From contig OZ251227.1 of NCBI GenBank assembly GCA_965240325.2, positions 2,666,001 to 2,730,000 of the forward strand: DNA of 64,000 nt. Direction: 5' to 3'. The position numbers and the translations under genes were made by a program. Shown here piece by piece: positions 52,436 through 60,599 of this stretch. This DNA comes from Rebecca billardiae RCC1528. Lineage: Eukaryota; Haptophyta. Positions within the stretch are counted from its first letter, which is position 1; each line of letters starts with the position of its first letter. A model generated the notes under the pieces. It did no database searches. It was not told where the DNA came from and worked only from the letters and a program-made list of their open reading frames with translations.

Positions 52436-53576
52436 CCAAGGGTAGTAAGGGCAAGGGAGTCAAGGGTGCCCGCGCCCCAGTGGCGCGCTCGGCGGATGTT
52501 GGGACACACCTTTTTGCCCGCGGCCTGCGGCGGGCGGCGGCGAGGGCGTGCTCCGCTGGCGGGGCGAGCGCACGGGGCACGGCGCTGCGGGCGCGGATGT
52601 GCCCGCGAAGCCGGCGCGTGCGGACGGGCTGTTGCGGGAGAGCATCTGGCGCCCTCCTGCGCCGCGCGACTTGCGCCACGCCTCTTTCGCCTCGGCTCAG
52701 AGCAGCGCGCACGCACGCGCCGCCTCAAGGCCAGCCTTGCCGCGCCGCAGCCGGTCGCGCGCGCGCCGTGCGCGGCGTGGTCGGGAAGCAACGGGCGATG
52801 CTGCCGGGCGAGATGGCGACGGCATATGCGCACGCCATGCCGCCCCGCGGCGCCTTGATGAGCGTGTCGTCGGTCTGTTTGCATGCCTCTTCGACTTGTC
52901 ACAAATGGTGTGCACAGCCTCGCGGTCGTGACCCTTGTCGGGACGATCATTGAGACACAGAACAGTTCCAGACGGCCGCGCGGGCTACTCTTGCATGGAT
53001 GTAAACCACTGCGTGGTCCTGTAGAAGTGCTGGATGCGACGCTTTCCTCGCGCTGATGCTCTTTCATCATCTTCTTCGAGCTCAGGTCTGGCTTCAGGCA
53101 CGGCAAGAAATCAGCACTCGTCAACAGCTGTGCGGATCCGTTCTCGTGCTCTTTCGCGGCGCCGCGGGGCGGCATGGCGTGCGCCTATGACGTCGCCATC
53201 TCGCCCGGCAGCAGCGCCCGTTCCTTCCCGACCACGCCGCGCACGGCGCGCGCGCGGTCGGCTGCGGCGCGGCAAGGCTGGCCTTGAGGCGGCGCGTGCG
53301 TGCGCGCTGCTCTGAGCCGAGGCGAAAGAGGCGTGGCGCAAGTCGCGCGGCGCAGGAGGGCGCCAGATGCTCTCCCGCAACAGCCCGTCCGCACGCGCCG
53401 GCTTCGCGGGCACATCCGCGCCCGCAGCGCCGTGCCCCGTGCGCTCGCCCCGCCAGCGGAGCACGCCATCGCCGCCGCCGCCGCAGGGCCGCGGGCAAAA
53501 AGGTGTATCCCAACATCCGCCGAGCGCGCCACTGGGGCGCGGGCACCCTTGACTCCCTTGCCCTTACTACCCTTGG
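52436..53576. repeat. large inverted repeat: two 419 bp arms, 303 bp spacer
   Basis: The left arm (52,436-52,854) starts CCAAGGGTAGTAAGGGCAAG and ends CGCGGCGCC; the right arm (53,158-53,576) is its reverse complement, about 95 percent identical with a few substitutions (for example the CGGCATATGCGCACGCC region against GGCGTGCGCCTATGACG on the other arm). Both arms are very GC-rich and their open frames mirror each other. The spacer is less GC-rich; on the minus strand it reads as short coding-like pieces (VKPDLSSKK-like, then RPDKGHDREAVHTICDKSK in another frame), suggesting a captured exon fragment. The palindrome lies 200 bp upstream of the dehydrogenase start. Confidence 0.85.
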
Positions 53577-53775
53577 TCGTGCCAAGTCGAATAAGCCGCG
53601 TGCGGTGCGTGCGGTGCCAGGTGCGGTGCCGCGCGTGCGGCCGGGCACCGCACGGGCAGGGAACTCAAGGAAGAAGCCGGCGTCGCTCGGTGGCCGTGGG
53701 CGTCTCTGCCGCCGACCGCCGTCTCTTTACGGGCTCTGCCGGAACGGCATCAGCGGCAAGCACCCGAACGAAGTC
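53577..53775. promoter_or_regulatory. upstream region of the dehydrogenase gene
   Basis: These 199 bp lie between the right palindrome arm and the dehydrogenase ATG. A short run of TGCGGTGCGTGCGGTGCCAG imperfect direct repeats occurs at 53,600-53,640. The promoter presumably lies here or within the palindrome. Confidence 0.35.
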
Positions 53776-55271
53776 ATGGCGTCCGCGGTGGAGGCGATCG
53801 GGCTTGCGTGCAGCGACTGCGCGTGCCACTTCGGTGTCATGCGCTTCAAGCGGCGCGCCGTCGGCGAGCACGACGTTCACGTCGGTGCGCGCGCACGCGT
53901 CCTGGCGCGCCGCGCACCCGAGGCGTAGGCTCATGGCAACGCTGCCTGCGTGCGCGCCCGCAGCCGTGAAGTTCTGCGGGATCTGCCACACTGATGTCAA
54001 CTTTGCGCGCGGCAAGGTCGGCGCGCTCGCCCAGTACCCCATGGTGCCGGGCCACGAGATCGCCGGCGTGTGCGTCGCGGTCGGCCGGCGTGTAACCAAG
54101 TTTTCTGTCGGCGATCATGTCGGCGTTGGCTGCTTCGTCGACTCGTGCCTTACGTGCAGCTACTGCGACGCGGGCGAGGAGCAATACTGCCAGCAGGGCA
54201 TGGTGCGCACATACTCTGCAAACGACACTTACGGCCGCGCCGCCAACGGCCCAGGCTTTGAGGCGCTCCCGACGCTCGGCGGATACAGCAACCAGCTGAT
54301 GGTGCATGAGCGCTTCGCGATCAAGCTGCCACAGGCATACCCGTTGGAGAAGGCGGGCCCGCTGATGTGCGCCGCGGTGAGCGTGTACGAGCCGCTCAAG
54401 CACCACCGCGCCGGCAAGAACACCCGCCTCGGCATCATGGGCCTCGGGGGTGCGGCGCTAGTGCCGCGCTGCCGGGCTGAGCGCGCGGCTGTGCAGCCTC
54501 TGACCCCTCAGCGCGGAGTGCCCCGCGTCCCGCGCGCGCTTGCCCGCAGGCCTGGGCATGATGGCCATCAAGCTGGGCAAAGCGATGGGCTGCCACGTCA
54601 CAGTCCTCAGCCGCTCCGACGCCAAGCGCCCATACGCCACGCGGCTGGGAGCCGATCGGTACATTGCCACTGCGGACGAGGCGGCGGTGAAGGCGGCGGC
54701 TGGCTCGCTGGACCTGATCCTCAACACGGTATCTGCGCCGCACAACGTGGGCGCCTTCCTCGCGCTCCTCGCCACGGACGGCACGATGGTCCTCATCGGA
54801 GTCAATCCCGAGCCGCACGCCATTCCGTCCGCTCAGCTCATCTTCCAGCGCAAGTCGGTGTGCGGCTCGCTGATGGGCGGCATCAGCGCGACGCAGGAGG
54901 TCGTGGACCTGTGCGCGCGCCACGGCATCGAGCCGGAGACCGAGCTCGTGCGCGCGGAGGAGATCAGCGCAGTCTTCGAGAAGCTCGAGGCTGCCAACGA
55001 CGCTGGCGTGCGCTACGTGCTCGATGTGCAGAACTCCCTCACCGAGCGAGCGCTCGTCGATTGCGCGCAGCTCCGGCCGCCCGACTTTGGCGACGCGAGC
55101 GTGCAGCATGGCGGGCGGCGGCCAGCGGCGCTGGCCGCGGTGCTCGAAGCCACGGCTGGTTGGTGCTCGCGTGGGGGCGCGCCGTGCGGTGCCGCCGTCA
55201 TCGCAGCCGTCGCCGGGCTGGCTTGGGCCTGCTCGGCGTTGTGGATCAGGCGTGCTGCCATTGCCAAGTGA
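53776..55271 (+). CDS. zinc alcohol dehydrogenase, cinnamyl-alcohol type, with C-terminal membrane anchor
   Basis: An NADP-dependent medium-chain dehydrogenase of the CAD/YahK group, reducing aldehydes to alcohols. Inferred exons 53776-53884, 53964-54449, 54550-55271; 438 aa. Exon 1 gives MASAVEAIGLACSDCACHF and RRAVGEHDVHV; joined to exon 2 it continues VKFCGICHTDVNF, supplying the catalytic-zinc Cys and, with GHEIAG, the second ligand. The structural zinc Cys are in CLTCSYCDAGEEQYC. The cofactor fold GLGGLGMMAIKLGKAMG is restored exactly by the second splice. After the normal end of the family (about residue 370) an extra tail carries a hydrophobic helix (AAVIAAVAGLAWACSALWI) and RRAAIAK, so the enzyme is probably tail-anchored. 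Both introns use GTGCG donors and CCGCAG acceptors. Confidence 0.9.
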
Positions 55272-56385
55272 TGGCGACATCCCTAAGTCCGGCCCGCTGA
55301 CTCCTACTGGACCACTGCTATTCTTAGCAGCTAGTCCACTACTACTAGCGTGCCAGTCCTCAGCAGCGCCTAGTCTTGGACTTGCTAGTCGTATACTATA
55401 CGCAAGTCGTATGCAGTATAGTCATATATGACCGAGAGTAGGCCGTTCTAAACTTCAAGGCGTTACTGGCACCGTGCTCCGCCTCCAGGGACGGCCAGCC
55501 GAGGCTCACCAGGCTCAGCCCGCCGCGGGCGAGTTGAAATATATGTATGTGGGGTTATTGGTGCAATAACTGATTGTCTAAGAGGACGACAAGAACGCCG
55601 CAGGCGCCAGCGCCGCTCATCAGCCACATCGCCCTCTACCGCAGACCATCGCCTCAAAGGGCTGCTCCCGGACAATCATTCTGTCCGGGTTTGTCGCCCC
55701 GGAGATCTGTTTCCGGCGCCCCCCGGTGGCTGCTTCGCCAGGCGCGGGCGGGCGAGATGGCTGCAGCCGGGCTCGTGGCCCTGCGTCGCCGCCGGCGGCG
55801 GCTCGCACGCGGGTGGCGCGTCGCGTGCACCGACCAACATCGGTGCGTCTCGTCGACGGCGAGCGGCATGCCCACCGCATCTGCTGCCGCTCGCCAAGGC
55901 ATGAGGACACGTAAATCCCACTGAGTAGGAACACAGACAGCAGCCTCGGCATCGACATGCCAGGCGGCGTGCCCACCTTTGCGGCCAGCAGTTGGCGTCG
56001 GCGTTCACGAGGACGGCTAGACGACATATACTATATGACTACGACTCGATCTGCGGGACGATCGCGAATCATGAAGTCGATCCTGCTGCTGAGTGACTGA
56101 GTACGTTACAGACAGGACCCCGTCCAGGACACGGCGTGACTCGCTCGGCGGAGCTGCCCCGGCTCCCAGCAGCCGCGCGGGTGGCGGGCCACACCCGTGA
56201 CCGGGCCTGGTGCTCGCCTGGAGCCGAGGCCTGCGAGTGACCGGTCGGCCCACAACGTCGTCGCGCGTTTCTCCGGTGTTTACCCAGGACCGGGTTCCGG
56301 CGGGTCGGCCGACCCGGCGGATAGTGTGATGATGCATGCGGCGGCGGCAGTGTGACATCTTATCGGCCACTGCGACGACTGAGCC
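55272..56385. other. intergenic region with a solo transposon-end sequence
   Basis: This 1,114 bp gap separates convergent genes. At about 55,551-55,589 the sequence GGGGTTATTGGTGCAATAAC then TGATTGTCTAAGAGGACG matches the terminal repeat of the 6282-9206 element; no partner end is seen nearby. A frame of about 135 codons on minus (55,620-56,027) lacks motifs. Otherwise featureless. Confidence 0.5.
55551..55589 (+). repeat. solo terminal repeat of the 6282-9206 element family
   Basis: It carries the same order of words as the element ends: GGGTTATTGG, CAATAAC, TGATTGTCTAAGAGGACG. Identity stops after the GGACG. It is also preceded by an ATGTATGTG-like sequence, as at the other two copies. 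Confidence 0.7.
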
Positions 56386-57345
56386 TCACACGTTCACTGA
56401 ATCACTCGCCACCTCGATCGGTGAGTCGATGCCGACGGGCGCAACGGAGTCATGGCGCCTGAGCTGTTCATGAAGTATGCGCGAGAGTGGGCTTGCACTT
56501 CGCCAGAGATCCTCGTCGCTGAAGTACGGCGAGAAGACCGCCCAGTCCCGCTCCGGTGGGCAGCCCATGTCCAGCAGCCGATCGTTTGTCTCCGCCATCA
56601 GCTTGCGATAGTCCGACTCCATCGACACGGGCAGGGCGATCGGCTTGTTGAACCAGTCTGCAGTCGCCGCACAGAGGGGCGCCGCCGGCGAGGCGCCATG
56701 CGCGAGGGCGCGCGTGAGCAGGCAGCGGGCCCGCCCCTCCTGCCCCGTCTGCCGCCCCGCCACCTCGGCGCCGCGCGCGCACGATTCTCGGTGCGGAGGA
56801 TGGTCTCCTTCTCGATGTTCAGCCGCTCCATCTTGTTGCCATACGACGCGTCCACGTTGTAGGCAAACATAACCGGGCCCGCGACGAACGGGACGTAGTT
56901 GATGGGCAGCAGCTCGACGCGTCGGTATCTGAGCACGCGCACGATGTTTGCGGCGAGCATCAAGCTGTAAAACCCGAGCGAGAAGTGCAGCTGGTCCCTG
57001 CCGACAGCCATCTTCATGGCTGCATGCGGTGGTGGCAGCGTCATGGGTGGCGTGAAGCGCAATTTGACGCAGCGGGACGCGCGGGCGAGGTGATCGTCAC
57101 AAGCTGCTGTGACAGTGTATGTGTACAGGCTAGGCAAGCGCGCTCGGGAGCGCGCGCTTGTCGCGCGGTGCAACGGTCGGCGGGTGCAGGGAGCGCGGTG
57201 CGCCGTCCTCACCAATCAGCTCGTCGCGATTCTTCTTGTGCGCGCGGAGGTCGATGAGCTTCGACTTCACGAGGGCATTTGTGACCTCCTCCTTGGCCAA
57301 CGCGTGATAGTCCTTGCGGTGCGTCAAGGAGAGCACGCTTCCCAT
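56386..57345 (-). CDS. PLGRKT: PLGRKT-like membrane protein
   Basis: A homologue of the plasminogen receptor with C-terminal Lys (C9orf46), a small two-helix membrane protein found across eukaryotes; its ancient role is not plasminogen binding and is unknown. Inferred exons (minus): 57345-57213, 57019-56783, 56657-56386; 213 aa against 147 in human. MGSVLSLTHRKDY opens the protein, with Gly2 in a context suitable for N-myristoylation. Joining exon 1 to 2 gives DELI-AMKMAVGRDQLHFSLG, which aligns with the human QMAMQIAWSREF segment. Two helices follow (FSLGFYSLMLAANIVRVL, PINYVPFVAGPVMFAYNV), then DASYGNKMERLNIEKETILR and, in exon 3, IALPVSMESDYRKLM. The C-terminal extension is acidic and does not end in Lys. 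Introns are 193 and 125 bp. Confidence 0.75.
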
Positions 57346-57541
57346 CGGTGCGCCGCTCTCGTGCACGTTTTCGTGGAGCCGTCCAAAGTCGTCCTGCCGC
57401 CAGCGTCAGTCGTCCATCGCTGATGATGGATGACAAGAGGCGATGAGATCATGAGAAGGATATCGAGATCGCGCGGAGATTTAAGATTTGTCGGTGACAT
57501 CATCACGCTGCGGCCGTGCCGGCACTCATAGATTGACAGTG

Positions 57542-58714
57542 TCACGGGCGAGGTCCTGCGTCGGAGCTAGCCTCGGTGCGCTCCGCCGCTCGCAACTTGG
57601 CCGAGCGCGCCCGCCCGTTCGTCCGCACCTCCTCGTCCGTGGCGACGACCGGCTTGCGCGTCACCGGCCGCCACGGCGAGAGCGAGTTCCCCATCTCGTC
57701 GCGCACGACGCGGCCGTCGAGCGCGCCCGAGCGCATCACGTTCTTCACGCGCCGGTCCTCAAGGGAGTGGTACGAGAGGACGACAAGCCGGCCGCCCGGC
57801 CGCACGAGCCGCGCGGCCGAGAGCAGCACCACCTCCAGCTCGCGCAGCTCGTCGTTCACCAGGATGCGCACCGCCTGGAACACGCGTGCGAGCGTCTTGG
57901 TGCGCTTGTGCTCGGGCGTGACGCTCGAGACCGCGCGCGCCAGGTCGCCGGTGGTGCCCAGCGGGCGCGCGGCGAGGATGGCGCGCGCGATCGGCCGGGC
58001 GTACTTCTCCTCGCCGTACTCGCGCAGCACGCGCACGAGCTCGTCCACCGCGCAGCCGTTCAGGAAGTCGCGCGCCGACGGCAGCGCGGACGCACCGTCC
58101 ATCCGCATGTCGAGGGGCGCGTCGTGCCGGAAGGAGAAGCCGCGGTGCCCCGCGTCGATCTGGTGGGAGGAGATACCCAGGTCGAGCAGGATGCCCGAGA
58201 CCCCGCGCGACGGGCCGCCGTCCGACAGCTCGAGGGAGCCCAGCGCCGCGTCGAGGAACTGGAAGGACGCGCGCACGGGCGTGAGCCGGCCCGAGTCGAC
58301 GTGCTCACGCAAGCGCGCGCTCGTCTCAGCGATCGCATCTGCGTCACGGTCGACGCCGACCACGCGCCCGCCGGTCGGGCCGAGGGCATCGAGGAGCGCG
58401 GCGCTGTGCCCACCACCGCCGAGCGTCCCGTCAACGTACACCCCCGTCGGGTCGGTCACCAGCAGGTCGATCGTCTCGCGGAGCATCACGGGCACGTGGT
58501 AGTCAGCGGCCGGATCGGCAGCCGTGCCGCAGCCGACGTCGGGTGGAGTCGGCGCCGCCGACGCGCGCAGCACGCGTGGGGTGGTGCACGCGGCACGCCG
58601 CTGAGGGCATGCGCCACTCAACGCGTGCGCGGCGGCGCGCGCCGATGTTGAGAGTGCGGCTGTCGCCACGATGGCCAGGCACCCGCCACGTCGCCGCATG
58701 GTGGGCGCCGCCAT
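57542..58714 (-). CDS. rsmH: 16S rRNA (cytosine-1402-N4)-methyltransferase RsmH, organellar
   Basis: Methylates N4 of the conserved cytosine in the decoding region of bacterial-type small-subunit rRNA. The single-exon product is 390 aa. The conserved core begins YHVPVMLRETIDLL; the SAM motif is VDGTLGGGGHSAALLDAL, followed by GVDRDADAIAETSARLREH. LLDLGISSHQIDAGHRGFSF and RHDAPLDMRMD are RsmH signatures, as is VLSYHSLEDRRVKN. The N-terminal 75 residues are a presequence: MRRRGGCLAIVATAALSTSA looks like a signal peptide and the following Ala/Ser/Arg-rich stretch like a transit peptide, so complex-plastid import is likely, though mitochondrial targeting is possible. Start MAAPTMRR at 58,714; head-to-head with ESS2, 143 bp away. 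Confidence 0.92.
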   Translation of the reverse strand: MAAPTMRRRGGCLAIVATAALSTSARAAAHALSGACPQRRAACTTPRVLRASAAPTPPDVGCGTAADPAADYHVPVMLRETIDLLVTDPTGVYVDGTLGGGGHSAALLDALGPTGGRVVGVDRDADAIAETSARLREHVDSGRLTPVRASFQFLDAALGSLELSDGGPSRGVSGILLDLGISSHQIDAGHRGFSFRHDAPLDMRMDGASALPSARDFLNGCAVDELVRVLREYGEEKYARPIARAILAARPLGTTGDLARAVSSVTPEHKRTKTLARVFQAVRILVNDELRELEVVLLSAARLVRPGGRLVVLSYHSLEDRRVKNVMRSGALDGRVVRDEMGNSLSPWRPVTRKPVVATDEEVRTNGRARSAKLRAAERTEASSDAGPRP

Positions 58715-58857
58715 CGTGGGGCCTGATGTGACCACCACCAAGCGGAAGGGTCGACCACAGATTAATTGAAGATCGTCACGCAAGCTGCTGGACTCGGGAG
58801 GACTGGTTGTGGCGCGCCTGCGCGGGCGAATCCATCCGCCTCGCCCTCTCACCAGCC
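58715..58857. promoter_or_regulatory. bidirectional promoter interval
   Basis: These 143 bp lie between the RsmH (minus) and ESS2 (plus) start codons. They contain the A/T-richer CAGATTAATTGAAGATCG at about 58,758, the only such patch in the interval. Confidence 0.45.
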
Positions 58858-60423
58858 ATGGCCTCGGAGCCACCAACGGCGGCTGCGTTCTACGAGGCGC
58901 GGCTTCAGCGTGGGCTCGAGGCGGACGCCGTAGCGCTGCGCACGGCTGCCAACCGCAAGGTCATCCTGGCGGAGGAGGACTACGTCGACGCAACCGAGGC
59001 CATCATCACGAGAGACTTCTTTCCAGACCTGCCCAAGCTGCGCGCTCAGCTCGAGTACATGGAGGCGCTCGAGTCGAAGGACGAGCGCCGGATCGCGTCC
59101 GTGCGCGCGCGGCTCTCCGCCATGGCGACCCCCGCCTCGTCCACGCCTCGCGCCGCCTCGCGCACGCCGATGCTCGACAGCAGAGGCACGACGCCGACGA
59201 GCGCGGCTGCGCGCGACGGTTGCGCGGCGCGCGCCGATGCGTCTGAGGGCGTCGCCGCGCCGCCGCACGGCCTGGACTGCTTCCTCGCGCGGCACACCAG
59301 CGAGGACAACGCCTCATTCGCCGAGATCTACGGCCGCATGCGCGCCGCGCGCCAGGAGAGGCTGTGGTGGATGGATCGCTCGAAGCACGACTCAAGGCTG
59401 CTGCTCGAGCACCCGGAGGCGGCGGCGGTTACGGACGAGCGCGCGCGCGCGGCGGAGGTGGCGGGCGGCGAGGGCGTGCTCACCGTGGTGGGCGACGCGC
59501 GCCCGACCAACCTGAACGAGCCCAAGCCGCCCCCAACCACCAACGCGCTCTTCTGGCCGGCGGAAGGCATGGCGGCGCCGCCGCCAACGATGGGCCCGCC
59601 GCCGTCGATTGCGCACAGGCGCACACGCATGGCGGCCGACGGCGACGCGCTGCGGCCCGCGCGCGGCGCCGCGGCGCTCGTCGCGGCGAGCTCGGCGGGC
59701 GCGGCGCGTGGACCCGCTGCGACGGCCGCCGGGGCCTCCGGCGCCACGCCGATCGGTCCGGATGGGTTCGCCTACGTGGCGAGCACGCCAGCGCTCACGC
59801 CCGGCGGCGCCGGGGAGTCGCCGCTGATGACGTGGGGCGAGATCGCGGGCACGCCGCTGCTGCTCGAGCCGCTCGACGTGCCGCTGTTCCCCGCGGGCGA
59901 GCCGTCGGTGCTCGACGAGCGCGGGCCCTCCTTCAAGCTGCCCAAGCAGCCTCGGCGCGAGGAGGTCTCGCACCAGCTCGCCGACCGTCAGAAGAAGGGA
60001 GGTGGCACCGCGGCGGCCGGCAGCGCGCGCCACGGCGTCGCCAAGCGCGGCGCACCCGCTCTGGGCCGGACGAGCTCGCCGGCGCTCTCGCCCGCCGCGG
60101 CGAAGCTCGCCGCGCGCCTCAGCCGCGCTGGCGCGCACACCCCCGGTGCGCCGCACGCCGACATGCAGCTGCGCGCCTCCTACGCGCGCACGCCGACGCA
60201 CGACGGCTCGAGCGCGCGGCGCCGCAGCGGCAGCACGCCAGCGTCGGCGGCGGGCGGGCGCACGCCGCTGGCAGGCACGCCGCTGGTGACGCACGCGCAG
60301 GGCCAGCAGCGCGCGCGGGTCGAGCCGCCCAGTGCGCCGTCGGCTTCGCCCTCGGCAACCACGGCGCGCTGCCAGCAGCCGCCGCCCAGGGAGAGCATCA
60401 CTGACGGGCTGCTGAAGCTCTGA
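58858..60423 (+). CDS. ESS2: splicing factor ESS2/DGCR14 homologue
   Basis: ESS2 is a C-complex spliceosome-associated nuclear protein. The single-exon product is 521 aa. The N-terminal block VILAEEDYVDATEAIITRDF then FPDLPKLRAQLEYMEALES matches the family signature (L-E/D-EEYI...I.RDFFPD..KL..Q..YL.A). GLDCFLARHTSEDNASF is the second conserved motif. The C-terminal half carries TPALTPGG, PLMTWGEIAGTPLLLEP and FKLPKQPRREEVSHQLADR, all characteristic. Between blocks the protein is Ala/Pro-rich and disordered, with many TP sites. The start is the ATG of MASEPPTAAAF, with the conserved region beginning about 20 residues later. Confidence 0.92.
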   Translation: MASEPPTAAAFYEARLQRGLEADAVALRTAANRKVILAEEDYVDATEAIITRDFFPDLPKLRAQLEYMEALESKDERRIASVRARLSAMATPASSTPRAASRTPMLDSRGTTPTSAAARDGCAARADASEGVAAPPHGLDCFLARHTSEDNASFAEIYGRMRAARQERLWWMDRSKHDSRLLLEHPEAAAVTDERARAAEVAGGEGVLTVVGDARPTNLNEPKPPPTTNALFWPAEGMAAPPPTMGPPPSIAHRRTRMAADGDALRPARGAAALVAASSAGAARGPAATAAGASGATPIGPDGFAYVASTPALTPGGAGESPLMTWGEIAGTPLLLEPLDVPLFPAGEPSVLDERGPSFKLPKQPRREEVSHQLADRQKKGGGTAAAGSARHGVAKRGAPALGRTSSPALSPAAAKLAARLSRAGAHTPGAPHADMQLRASYARTPTHDGSSARRRSGSTPASAAGGRTPLAGTPLVTHAQGQQRARVEPPSAPSASPSATTARCQQPPPRESITDGLLKL

Positions 60424-60599
60424 CGATCCCGGACCGTCCCGACGTGTCCGCGAACCATCACGAATCACGATGGCGATCGACGCCGATGGCCGCAGCGATT
60501 GCCGGATGTAGTGCAGCCAGCCTGACCGTGATGGATTGCTGACAACGACAAGCGATCGGCCGGCGGCGGCGGGGGGCCGCGGCCCGCGACGGATTTTGC
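60424..60599. other. short intergenic spacer
   Basis: These 176 bp separate two plus-strand genes; they contain ESS2 3' sequence and the next promoter. No motif stands out. Confidence 0.35.

Noticed and set aside
52433-53648. Mirror-image frames in both palindrome arms as two genes
   Set aside because: The peptides are Arg/Ala-rich, arise from the same repeated DNA and have no known domain.
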